Assembly (NCBI GenBank): GCA_910578255.1 | Contig: CAJTQM010000016.1 | Coordinates: 9,343 to 37,976, forward strand | Origin: an uncultured Oscillospiraceae bacterium | GTDB lineage: Bacteria > Bacillota > Clostridia > Oscillospirales > Ruminococcaceae | Reading direction: 5' to 3' | Length of the DNA stretch: 28,634 nt | In this document: one piece after another, positions 15,211-23,800 of the stretch | Numbering within the stretch: position 1 is the first letter of the stretch | How the letters are laid out: the number at the start of each line of letters is the position of its first letter | The notes under the pieces: model-generated | Told to the model about the DNA's origin: nothing | Seen by the model: only the letters and a program-made list of their open reading frames with translations | Database searches by the model: none | Program-made: the position numbers and the translations under genes

Positions 15211-17300
15211 TCGTCCTTCGGTCCCCTTTCGTAGTCGCATCCTTCCTTGGCGCAGTAGATTTTTCCCATTTTCCCGGACTTTTTAAATAAGGTCGCGCCG
15301 CATTTGGGGCAAACATCCTTCAGCGGCAGATCCCAGGTCATAAAGCCGCATTTTGGATTGTGCTCGCAGCCGTAATAGACCTTCCCCTTTTTGGACTTTT
15401 TGGCCAGAACCTTTCCGCCGCACAAAGGGCACACGCCGCCGGTGTCCTGCACGATTTTGCGGGTGTTTTTGCATTCGGGAAAGCCGGGACAGGCCAAAAA
15501 TTTGCCGAAACGTCCGGTCTTGATCACCATTTTCCGGCCGCACAACTCACAAATTTCATCGGTCTCCTCGTCCGGCACCTTGACGCGGGTGCCGTCCATA
15601 TTTTTTTCCGCCTGGGTCAGGGTAGCGGCAAAATCCTCGTAGAATTCCGATAAGGTGTCCACCCAGTTGGTTTCACCTTCCTCCACCTCGTCCAGATTTT
15701 TTTCCATCTGAGCGGTGAAGCCCAGATCCACAATCTTTTTAAACTGCTTTTTCATCAGCTGGGTCACCACCTCGCCCAAAGCCGTGGGCTTCAGCGCCTT
15801 GGCCTCCCGCTCCACATACCCGCGGGACAGAATGGTGGTGATGGTCGGCGCGTAGGTGCTGGGCCGGCCGATTCCTTTTTCCTCCAGCGTTTTAATAAGC
15901 GAAGCCTCGGTAAAACGGGGCGGCGGCTGGGTAAAGTGTTGCGTCCCCTCCAGACTCTTTAGCTTCAGATCGTCGCCCTTTTCCAGCGGTGGCAAAGCGC
16001 CGGAGGAACCTTCTTCCCCTTCAGCGGATTCCTCCTTGCTTTCCTCATACAAAACCGTGTAGCCGTCGAATTTCACCGTGTAGCCCGAAGCCTTAAACAG
16101 GTATGCCCCCGCCCGGATGTCCACCGAAACCGTGTCCAGCAAAGCGGTGGCCATCTGGCTGGCGATAAAGCGTTCCCACACCAGCTTGTAAAGTTTATAC
16201 TGGTCGGCGGAAAGACTCCCCTTCACCTGGTCCGGCGTCAGTTCCGGCATGGTGGGGCGGATGGCCTCGTGGGCATCCTGGGCGTTGCTTTTGGATTTGT
16301 AGGCCCGGCGCTTGGGCGGCAGATAGTTTTTGCCGTAGCGCTGCGCGATAAAGTCCGCCGCCTGCTGCGCCGCCTCGTCGGAAATACGCAGCGAGTCGGT
16401 ACGCATATAGGTGATGAGTCCCACCGCGCCCATTTCGCCGACCTCGACCCCTTCATATAACTCCTGGGCCGCTTTCATGGTCCGCCGCGCCTGGAACCCC
16501 AGCCGGCGGGATGCCTCCTGCTGCAGGGTACTGGTGGTAAAAGGCGGCGCCGGGGATTTTTTCCGCACGCTTTTTTTTACGTTTTCCACCACAAAGGGCT
16601 GACCCTCCAACTCCTTGAGGATCGCGTCGGCCTCTTCCTTCGTTTTTATGGATATTTTCTTGTCTTTTCCGTATAATTTGGCGGCAAAAGCCTTACGGCT
16701 GGATTTACCCAAAAGCTTTGCGTCAATGGACCAGTATTCCTCCGGCTTAAATTTTTGGATCTCCTCTTCCCGGTCCACGATAATGCGCACCGCAACCGAC
16801 TGCACCCGTCCCGCCGAAAGGCCCCGGCGCACCTTTTTCCACAAAAAGGGGCTGAGTTTGTATCCCACAATCCGGTCTAAAATCCGCCGAGTCTGCTGGG
16901 CGTTGACCAGATCCATGTCCACCTGCCTAGGCGACGCCATCCCCGACTGTACGCCGGATTTGGTGATCTCGTTGAAGGTGACGCGGTTGGGCTCGTTTAA
17001 ATCCATCCCCAAAAGGTAAGCCAAATGCCAGGAAATGGCCTCCCCTTCCCGGTCCGGGTCGGTGGCCAGATAGATTTCGTCGCTTTTTTTTCCTTTTTTC
17101 TTCAGGGTCTCGACCAGTTCTTCCTTTCCTTTAATTTCCACGTAATCCGGCTGAAAGCCGTGTTCAATGTCAATTCCCAGCTTGCTTTTGGGCAAGTCCC
17201 GGATATGGCCCATAGAAGCCACAACATCGTAGCCTGCGCCAAGGTATTTTTGAATGGTCTTCGCCTTTGCGGGAGACTCGACAATCACAAGTTTAGACAT
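15207..17300 (-). CDS. topA: DNA topoisomerase I (type IA)
   Basis: 697 residues. It relaxes negative supercoils by cutting one strand through a 5'-phosphotyrosine link. The N-terminal Toprim domain begins KLVIVESPAKAKTI and contains the metal-binding DPDREGEA (81-88). The active-site tyrosine is Y298 in GLITYMRTDS. The C-terminal third carries three four-cysteine zinc ribbons (CELCG..., CPLCG... and CPKCG...) for single-stranded DNA binding. The ATG has GGGTGGG upstream. The 103 bases between dprA and topA hold a GC-rich imperfect hairpin and a T-run, but no promoter with acceptable spacing. The TGA stop overlaps the trmFO start. Confidence 0.97.
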   Translation of the reverse strand: MSKLVIVESPAKAKTIQKYLGAGYDVVASMGHIRDLPKSKLGIDIEHGFQPDYVEIKGKEELVETLKKKGKKSDEIYLATDPDREGEAISWHLAYLLGMDLNEPNRVTFNEITKSGVQSGMASPRQVDMDLVNAQQTRRILDRIVGYKLSPFLWKKVRRGLSAGRVQSVAVRIIVDREEEIQKFKPEEYWSIDAKLLGKSSRKAFAAKLYGKDKKISIKTKEEADAILKELEGQPFVVENVKKSVRKKSPAPPFTTSTLQQEASRRLGFQARRTMKAAQELYEGVEVGEMGAVGLITYMRTDSLRISDEAAQQAADFIAQRYGKNYLPPKRRAYKSKSNAQDAHEAIRPTMPELTPDQVKGSLSADQYKLYKLVWERFIASQMATALLDTVSVDIRAGAYLFKASGYTVKFDGYTVLYEESKEESAEGEEGSSGALPPLEKGDDLKLKSLEGTQHFTQPPPRFTEASLIKTLEEKGIGRPSTYAPTITTILSRGYVEREAKALKPTALGEVVTQLMKKQFKKIVDLGFTAQMEKNLDEVEEGETNWVDTLSEFYEDFAATLTQAEKNMDGTRVKVPDEETDEICELCGRKMVIKTGRFGKFLACPGFPECKNTRKIVQDTGGVCPLCGGKVLAKKSKKGKVYYGCEHNPKCGFMTWDLPLKDVCPKCGATLFKKSGKMGKIYCAKEGCDYERGPKDE

Positions 17301-17403
17301 GCAATCCCACCCTATTTTTATAATCTTTTCCGCCCGTCAAAAGGCGGATGCATGGTTTGCCGGCAGGCGTACCGGTTAAAAAAAGACGCCCGCAGCCAAA
17401 TTT

Positions 17404-18573
17404 TCAGCAGATAGAAAATCTTTTTCCTGCATTTGCCGATACAAATCCCATTATTTCAAGTTCTGAAAGCGCTGTCAAGACTTCCGCGGGATTTTTTTGC
17501 AGACGTGCCGCGATTTCATCCAGATGAATCGGTATTTCCGACAAAATTTCGTAGATTTCGCGGATGTTTTCTTCCGTGCCTTCCGGCAGGGTGCGCTTTT
17601 GTCGAATGGGCGCCGCGTCCGACGGTTGGACCGCCGCGGTTTTCTTCTCCCGCGGCAGTTCCGGCTGCCCTCCGGCTGCTCTTTGCGCCGTCCAGTTTAT
17701 TTTGGCAGTGTATCGCCAGCGATATTCCTCTAAAATATCGTTGGCGCAGGAAACGGGGATCGCGCCGGCCCGAAGCAGCTGAAACGGACCCTTTGACAAT
17801 CCGCTCAAAACGCTTCCCGGAACGGCGAACACATCCTTTCCCTGCTCCAACGCGTAATTGGCCGTGATCAAAGAGCCGCTGCCCTTTTCCCCCTCAATTA
17901 CCACAACGCCCAGAGAAAGGGCCGACATCAGCCGGTTACGGATGGGAAAATGAAAGCCCTCCGGCCTTTCCCCCAGGGCGAACTCCGAAACCACCGCTCC
18001 GCGCTTAGGCGTTTCCCGGCGCATCGCCCCGTGCTCTGAAGGGTAAAGGATGTCCAGCCCGCAGCCTAATACGGCGATGGTGCTTCCCCCTGCCCGCAGC
18101 GCAGCGGCGTGGGCCGCTCCGTCGATTCCCCGGGCCATGCCGGTGATCACCACCGCGCCCATGCGGCCCAGCCCAAAGCCCAGGTCGTCCGCCACCTGCC
18201 TGCCGTAATCCGAGCATCTGCGTGTGCCCACCAAGGCAATTGCCACGCTTTCGTCCGCCTGGCCCAAATCGCCGTCTACATATAAAACGGCGGGCATGGC
18301 GTAAATATTGCGCAGCCGGTCCGGGTACTCCTTCTGATCCGGCGTCAGGATCCGATAGCCTTTTGCCAGCGTCCTTTCCTTTATCCGCAGCGCGTCGGAC
18401 AAAGAGGCGGCAAGCAGCTTTCTCTTTTCCGTGTCCGAAAGAAAATCAACCCCGCGAAAACCGTTCTTTCTCTCCGCGTAAAAATACTCGGCCGTTTCAA
18501 AACAGGCCGCAATATCGTTGATTCTGGGACTGCCCGGTCCCAGCGCGCCGGAAAGCCAAATCCAAAACTCCAT
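17404..18573 (-). CDS. dprA: DNA-processing protein DprA
   Basis: 389 residues from the chosen ATG. DprA binds incoming single-stranded DNA and loads RecA during natural transformation, and it is also widely kept in species not known to be competent. An N-terminal helical extension precedes the Rossmann-like core, with GTRRCSDYG (116-124), TGMARGIDGAAH (144-155), AVLGCGLDILYPSEH and GSGSLITANYALEQGKDVFAVPG. A C-terminal winged-helix domain (ENIREIYEILSEIPIHLDEIAARL) is present after a proline- and lysine-rich linker. The frame is open ten codons further up, but GAGGAG seven bases before 18573 fixes the start. It follows the RNA methyltransferase gene by 11 bases and precedes topA, the common dprA-topA order. 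Confidence 0.95.
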   Translation of the reverse strand: MEFWIWLSGALGPGSPRINDIAACFETAEYFYAERKNGFRGVDFLSDTEKRKLLAASLSDALRIKERTLAKGYRILTPDQKEYPDRLRNIYAMPAVLYVDGDLGQADESVAIALVGTRRCSDYGRQVADDLGFGLGRMGAVVITGMARGIDGAAHAAALRAGGSTIAVLGCGLDILYPSEHGAMRRETPKRGAVVSEFALGERPEGFHFPIRNRLMSALSLGVVVIEGEKGSGSLITANYALEQGKDVFAVPGSVLSGLSKGPFQLLRAGAIPVSCANDILEEYRWRYTAKINWTAQRAAGGQPELPREKKTAAVQPSDAAPIRQKRTLPEGTEENIREIYEILSEIPIHLDEIAARLQKNPAEVLTALSELEIMGFVSANAGKRFSIC

Positions 18574-18584
18574 TTTTCCACTCC

Positions 18585-19367
18585 TCACCGGCACATTTCC
18601 CAAAGGATCAGCGAAGCCGCCACCCCCGCATTGAGCGATTCCGCCTTTCCTTTCATGGGGATGTATAAAGTCTGCTGGCAGGCGGCCAGAACCTGCGGGG
18701 AAATACCGTTCCCCTCGTTTCCTATCACCGCCACTGTCCGGGCCGGAAAAACGACCTCTCCCAGCCGCTGCGCTGTTTCATCCAGCGCCGCCCCAAAGCA
18801 GACAAACCCCTCTCGCCGCAGATCCAAAAGTGTCTGGGCCAAATTCTCCACCTGCCACACCGGCAGGCGGAACACGCTGCCCATAGTGCTTCTGACCACC
18901 TTGGGACTAAAGCAGTCGGCGCATTGGCCGCCTAAAATCACACCGCCGGCGCCAAAAGCGTCCGCCGTGCGCAGAATGGTCCCCAGGTTCCCCGGATCCT
19001 GCAATCGGTCCAGCGCCAGCAGCTTTCCGGCGCAAACCATGCCCTGGGGCGCGGGCCGGGGAATATCGCAGATGCAGTAGATTCCCTGAGGAGAACGAAC
19101 GTCGCTGATCTTTTCCTCCAGACTCTCAGCCAGCCAAAAAGCTTCCTGAGCCTTTTGGCAAAGCGCCTCCCACACGGCGGTGTAACGCCCCGCCGCCGCC
19201 TCGGTGGCAAACGCCTGCCGCACGACTAAACCACCGGCCAATACCTCCCGCGCCAAACGGACCCCCTCTGCCACAAACGTCCCCGATTCTTCTCTGGTCC
19301 GTCGGCTTTTTTGCAGCTTGGCCAGCAGCTTGATCCTTTCGTTGTCTTTACTGACAATCCGTTCCAT
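18585..19367 (-). CDS. TrmH/SpoU-family RNA 2'-O-methyltransferase
   Basis: 260 residues. An N-terminal substrate-binding domain (NERIKLLAKLQKSRRTREES..FVAEGVRLAREVL) is followed by a SPOUT methyltransferase domain. The three knot motifs are visible: LDRLQDPGNLGTILRTADAF, VAVIGNEGNGISPQVL, and IPMKGKAESLNAGVAASLIL with its catalytic-site asparagine and serine. Such proteins methylate ribose 2'-OH groups in rRNA or tRNA using SAM in a dimeric knot. RlmB/YsgA-like rRNA methylation is the likeliest role, but the target nucleotide cannot be read from the sequence. The gene starts 24 bases after the rplT terminator stem with no promoter in between, a position (infC-rpmI-rplT-methyltransferase) seen in many Firmicutes. 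Confidence 0.92.
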   Translation of the reverse strand: MERIVSKDNERIKLLAKLQKSRRTREESGTFVAEGVRLAREVLAGGLVVRQAFATEAAAGRYTAVWEALCQKAQEAFWLAESLEEKISDVRSPQGIYCICDIPRPAPQGMVCAGKLLALDRLQDPGNLGTILRTADAFGAGGVILGGQCADCFSPKVVRSTMGSVFRLPVWQVENLAQTLLDLRREGFVCFGAALDETAQRLGEVVFPARTVAVIGNEGNGISPQVLAACQQTLYIPMKGKAESLNAGVAASLILWEMCR

Positions 19368-19391
19368 CTAAAACCTCACCCATTTACAAAA

Positions 19392-19417
19392 CAAGCCCGT
19401 GTTTTGACACGGGCTTG
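19392..19417 (-). terminator. strong intrinsic terminator after rplT
   Basis: On the minus strand an 11-bp perfect stem, CAAGCCCGTGT with ACACGGGCTTG, encloses the tetraloop CAAA and is followed by TTTTGT. It lies 11 bases after the rplT stop. It should end most infC-rpmI-rplT transcripts, leaving reduced readthrough into the methyltransferase-dprA-topA genes. Confidence 0.9.
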
Positions 19418-19428
19418 CAGAACTCTTA

Positions 19429-19782
19429 TTAAAGCGCGGCTTTCGCCTTTTCCACCAGGGAAGTAAACGCCGCCGGATCGTTGATCGCGATTTCGGAAAG
19501 CATTTTTCTGTTAAGTTCCACGCCGGCTTTTTTAAGGCCGTTCATAAAGGTGGAATAATTCATGCCGTTTAAGCGGCACGCGGCGGAAATTCTGGTGATC
19601 CACAGGCTTCTGAAATCTCTTTTTCTCTGCTTTCTGCCAACATACGCATAGTTGCCGGATTTCATCACAGCCTGTTTAGCCATTTTAAAATGGGTGCTCT
19701 TAGCGCCAAAATAGCCCTTCGCCAACTTTAAAACTTTTTTTCTTCTTTTGCGGGTCATCATTGCCCCTTTTACACGAGCCAT
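19429..19782 (-). CDS. rplT: 50S ribosomal protein L20
   Basis: 117 residues, normal length. L20 is an early assembly protein of the large subunit that organises 23S rRNA. In Bacillus it also represses its own operon by binding the infC leader. It begins MARVKGAMMTRKRRKKVLKLAKGYFG, with the long basic N-terminal helix, and contains RDFRSLWITRISAACRLNGM, the most conserved family segment. GGAGG lies nine bases before the ATG. The gene follows rpmI by 27 bases and is followed by a strong terminator. Confidence 0.97.
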   Translation of the reverse strand: MARVKGAMMTRKRRKKVLKLAKGYFGAKSTHFKMAKQAVMKSGNYAYVGRKQRKRDFRSLWITRISAACRLNGMNYSTFMNGLKKAGVELNRKMLSEIAINDPAAFTSLVEKAKAAL

Positions 19783-19809
19783 ATTCTTAATCCTCCATCA
19801 AAATCAAAA

Positions 19810-20007
19810 TTAGTGTTTTGCCAACATCAGCTTAATCGCCTTCATATTGGTCTGGTTCGGATAAGCGATTTTGCGCAGACCTCTTTTGCGCTTGGTGGAT
19901 TTTTTGTTCAGAATATGGGATTTATACGCGTGAGCGCGTTTTACCTTCCCGCTTTTGGTCAGTTTAAAGCGCTTTTTTGCGCCGGAATGGGTTTTCAGTT
20001 TAGGCAT
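19810..20007 (-). CDS. rpmI: 50S ribosomal protein L35
   Basis: 65 residues. It starts MPKLKTHSGAKKRFKLTKSG and ends ANM-type YPNQTNMKAIKLMLAKH, the full L35 pattern. The basic protein sits in the large subunit. Two ATGs lie six bases apart (ATGAAAATG). The second is preferred because AGGAGG is only two bases from the first but eight from the second, and MPK is the family N-terminus. It lies between infC and rplT in the universal order, 21 bases after infC. Confidence 0.96.
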   Translation of the reverse strand: MPKLKTHSGAKKRFKLTKSGKVKRAHAYKSHILNKKSTKRKRGLRKIAYPNQTNMKAIKLMLAKH

Positions 20008-20028
20008 TTTCATATCCTCCTGTTCAAT

Positions 20029-20547
20029 TTACTTAACGGGCTTCGCACTGATAAACATCGTCATGCTTCTGCCTTCCATTTTAGGCTGCTTTTCAACAAC
20101 GCCGACCTCGGACACCGCATCGGTAAACTTCTGCATCAAAACGGTGCCCATCTGGGAATGGGCCATCTCGCGCCCACGAAAGCGAATGGATACCTTTACC
20201 TTGTTCCCGCTTTTGAGGAATTTCACCGCGTGATTTACCTTGGTGTTAAAATCGTTGGTATCGATGTTCAAAGAAAGACGAACCTCCTTGATCTCGATTA
20301 CCTTTTGATTTTTCTTCGCCTCTTTTTCCCGCTTTGCCTGCTCGAAACGGTATTTGCCGTAATCCATGATCCGGCAAACCGGCGGCGCGGCCTGCGGGGC
20401 GATTTTTACCAGATCGAGGTTTTTTTCGACAGCGATTTTCATCGCATCCTTTGTCGCAAGAATCCCAAGCTGGCTGCCGTCCGCATCAATGACGCGAATT
20501 TCCTTATCCCTGATCTCTTCGTTGATCTGCAGTTCCTTGTTGCTAAT
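20029..20547 (-). CDS. infC: translation initiation factor IF-3
   Basis: 172 residues from an ATT start. IF-3 binds the 30S subunit, keeps it apart from 50S and checks the start codon and initiator tRNA. The protein reads (M)SNKELQINEEIRDKEIRVID at its start, the family N-terminus. It then has PPVCRIMDYGKYRFEQAKRE at the end of the N-domain, a basic linker (KEAKKNQKVIEIKEV), and the C-domain with VSIRFRGREMAHSQMG. The frame stays open for 70 more codons to an ATG, but that stretch is the leader RNA and promoter. GGAGGTG sits seven bases before ATT-AGC-AAC-AAG. An AUU start is known for infC of E. coli and other bacteria, where it lets IF-3 repress its own translation. Confidence 0.95.
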   Translation of the reverse strand: MSNKELQINEEIRDKEIRVIDADGSQLGILATKDAMKIAVEKNLDLVKIAPQAAPPVCRIMDYGKYRFEQAKREKEAKKNQKVIEIKEVRLSLNIDTNDFNTKVNHAVKFLKSGNKVKVSIRFRGREMAHSQMGTVLMQKFTDAVSEVGVVEKQPKMEGRSMTMFISAKPVK

Positions 20548-20709
20548 GAGAAAGCACCTCCATTGTGAAAAGCCCGAATTTTTCCATAACAAAGCGCGGA
20601 ACGAAATTCGCCCGCGCTCAATACACCAAAAAGAGAGACTCTCTTTCCCGTATTGACCCGACATCGCCGCTGCGAGCAGGTGAGAACGAATTGGTTCTAC
20701 TTTGTTTTC
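20548..20709 (-). promoter_or_regulatory. infC-rpmI-rplT leader RNA (L20-leader type)
   Basis: About 160 bases lie between the predicted transcription start and the ATT codon. Successive hairpins are visible on the minus strand. AGAAC/GTTCT lies near the 5' end. A long arm at 20618-20656 pairs TCAATAC with GTATTGA and AAAGAGA with TCTCTTT. A GC-rich hairpin at 20593-20618 pairs AGCGCGG with CCGCGCT and is followed by TTTGTT. Arm and hairpin abut, sharing base 20618, which suits an attenuation switch. Position and architecture fit the Firmicutes L20 leader, where L20 binding promotes early termination. The assignment rests on context and recalled family features, not on a covariance search. 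Confidence 0.72.
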
Positions 20710-20715
20710 TGGTAT

Positions 20716-20744
20716 AGTATACCAGCCTGACCTCCGTTTGTCAA
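20716..20744 (-). promoter_or_regulatory. sigma-A promoter of infC operon
   Basis: On the minus strand, TTGACA (20739-20744) and TATACT (20716-20721) are separated by exactly 17 bases. Transcription would begin near 20709. This is the only strong promoter I see between addA and the rpsU promoters. Confidence 0.85.
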
Positions 20745-20755
20745 TAGAAAAAGCC

Positions 20756-20773
20756 AAAATCCCGCGCGATTTT
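20756..20773 (-). terminator. possible weak terminator behind addA
   Basis: On the minus strand AAAATC pairs with GATTTT around GCGCGG, followed by GGCTTTTTC. The stem is AT-rich and the U-run is interrupted, so this is a weak candidate. It lies in the 76-base space between the addA stop and the infC -35 box, where a terminator would be expected. The hairpin is near-symmetric and could act in either direction. Confidence 0.3.
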
Positions 20774-20820
20774 TTCGCCTTACCGGCCAGAAGTTTTTCT
20801 TAACGGGGAGAAAGCACCTG

Positions 20821-23800
20821 TCAGATTGTATTCTCTTCCCCGGAAAAATCCAGTTCGATTTCCCGCTCCAGGTAAAACGAGTACAGGATGCAAGACTTTA
20901 CCTGCGTTTGCAGGCTTTCTTGTAAAATCAGCCGGTAAAGCCGCAGCTGCTCGCGGTATTTGTCCGCCAAATCCCCGGCGGAAGATACCGCATCGGTTTT
21001 ATAGTCGACGATGACCGCCCCGTCCTCTTCCCAAAATACGCAGTCGGCCACGCCCTGTACGGTAATTTTGTCCGGACCGGCGCCGTCATACCCCATCTGC
21101 CGGCTGTCCAGATCCCAGAAAAAGCGCAGTTCCCGTTCTATGCGCCGTGCCGATTCCATCCTGCGGTACAGACCGCCGGAAAAAAAGCGCCTGACCTTTT
21201 CCAAGGGGATCACCTGCGCCTGGACCGGGGTCAAAAATTCCAGCCGCAAAAGACGCTGCAGTTCTTCGTCCGCGTTTTGGGCGCATCGGCCATAGTCGGC
21301 GTACTGCATAAACTGATGCAGCGCGTCTCCCTTTTGGGCGGGGGATAGCTTTTCGCCTGAGAGAAACTGCGGCGTTTTGCTAAAAGCGTATTGCCCCACC
21401 CGGTCCTTTTTCGCCACCTGAGAGACCCCCAGCTTTTGGGGCAGACGGGTGGCCTCCTCGTAAGGATAGCGCCACCCGTCCCGCTCCCGCAGTTTTTTTA
21501 GGACCAAACCGTCTACCCGCTGTGCCAAAGCCGCCGGATCTTCTTTTTGGTGTTCTGACGCCCCCTCGCCGGTTCCCCAGCAAATTTCAAGCGGCGTTTT
21601 TTCCCTTTCCTGCCACCCGGCGGCGATTCCGGCCTTTTCCCGCAGTTCCCGACAGTCCGGATGGCGCAGCGCACACTGCAAAATCCAGGTGCCCATAGAA
21701 TCGGCGTTTCGAACCGCGAAGGGCCGCAGCGGACCGTCCCCTGCCAGCGCCGCCCGGCGCAGCATTTTTTCCGTGTCTCCGGCCATGGTGATAAAAAGCC
21801 TTTCCTTCGCCCGGGTCAGCGCCACATATAAAACCCGCAGTTCCTCGCTTAAATTGGCTCTCTCGTTTTCCAACCGTAGCGCCTCTAACGGGACAGTGGT
21901 AAACTCCTTTAAAAGCTTCCCGTCCCGCCGGACACAGGCAAACCCCATTTGCGGATGCAGCGCCACGCGCTCCCGCAGATCCTGCTTGTTAAACGCCTTG
22001 GCCGAATCGCACAAAAAGACATAGGAAAACTCCAGCCCCTTGGAGCGGTGGATGCTGAGAATTTGCACCGCATCAGCGCTTTCCCCCAGCGCCGGCGTCT
22101 CAAAATCCGTCTTCTGCTCCGAAAGCCGGTCTAAAAACCGCACAAACGCATACAGCCCCCGACCGCCGCTTTTTTGAAAGGTCCGGGCGTACTCGCAAAG
22201 CTGATATAGGTTCGCCCGCCGCGTTTCCCCCATGGGATAGGAGGACACAATGGCCGGATAATCCGTCTGAGCGTAAATTTCGGTCAATAGATCCGGAACC
22301 GGCATGACCGCCGCCAAACGGCGCCAAATCGCTGTCCGGCGCAAAAACGCCTCGCTGTCTTCGTCGCCCAGCCGGGCGCTTTTCTGCAAAGCCGAATAGA
22401 AGGTCCCCCCCCGATCCAGCAAACGGATTTTCGCGATCCTCTCCGGTGAAAATCCGAACAGGTCGGACATCAGCGCCGTCAACAGCGGAATATCCCGATA
22501 TGGGTTGTCCAGTACCTGCAAAAGCGCCGTGATTGCGCCGATCTCCCTTGCCCGCAAAAAGCCGCCCTTGCTGTCGGCCCAGCTGTTGATCCCTTCTTGC
22601 AAAAACGCGTCCCGGTAAGCCCGGACCTTGTTTTTCGGCGAGCGCAGAAGAACGCAGATATCTCCCATGCGCACCGGCCGCGGCGCACCGGCTTCCCATA
22701 CACTCTCTCCCGCGGTTATCAGCCGGGAGATCATTTTTGCCACATAAAATGCCTCCTGCTGAACCGCTGGTTTGGAAGAGCCCGTGGTGTCAACAAGATG
22801 CAGTTGTGTCTGTACGCCTTTTTCCGGCGGGTAGGAGGCCGCCGGCGCCAACTCTTCCTCCAGGCCGTAGTCCATCTCCCCCAGCCGGCGGCTGGTCAGC
22901 TGTCGAAACAGGAAATTGACAAGGCCGGTCACCTCCGGACGGCTGCGGAAATTCTTTCCCAAAACGATTTTTGCCGGGTAGTTTTTTCCGTCAAAGGGAC
23001 GGTACGCGTCCATTTTTTCCAAAAAGATTTCCGGCATCGCCTGGCGAAACCGGTAAATGCTCTGCTTTGGGTCGCCGACCATGAACAGGTTTTTCCCCTT
23101 TTTGGATACCGCCCAAAACAGCATATCCTGGGCGCTGTTGGTATCCTGATACTCGTCTACCAAAATTTCCTCGTATTCCTGGGCCAGCTGAGCGGCCAGG
23201 GCCGTGGGCCGGTACCCGCCGTCGGATTTTTCCATCAAAAGCGCTAAGGCCAGATGTTCTAAATCCGAAAAATCCAAAAGCTTCTGCTCTTTTTTTAACC
23301 GGCTGTACTGCCGGTCGAAGGCCAGCACCAGCCGGAACAGAGTCGATACCTTCGGTTTTAAGTCGGCGATATCCTCCTGAAACTCCCGCCCGTTGGCGCA
23401 AAACTGGCGTTGGGCCAGCCCCTTTATCACTTTTTTGATCTGATCCCGCCCGGCTTGTAAGGATTCCTTCAGCGCTGTGTCTTCAAATCCCCGCAGCGCG
23501 CCCAACCGCCCGAAGGAAAAATCCTGCAGCAGTCCATAGCAGCCGTCCCAGTCGCCGGACTGTAAGTGCGCCAGCAGCGCCGCCAGATTCCGGGCGTCCT
23601 CCTCAAACGCGGGCAGATACGCCTTTTCCAGCGGCAAAACGCCCAGTGTCTGTTCCCTTAGTTCCCGGTTGATCTGCAAACAGTACTCCACCGCCTCCGC
23701 CCCATAGGACAAAATGGTCCTTCCCCAAACGGTTTCCCCCGCCGGAATGCGGCTGTCGTACATTTTTTCTTTGTCCGCCAGCCAGTCCTCGTAAAACGGA

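Noticed and set aside
17301..17403. Promoter for topA in the dprA-topA gap
   Set aside because: TTGACG and TATAAA are present but only 12 bases apart, and no other pair has acceptable spacing.
22597..23247. 216-codon plus-strand frame opposite addA
   Set aside because: It covers conserved helicase motifs on the other strand, shows no domain and no convincing ribosome binding site.
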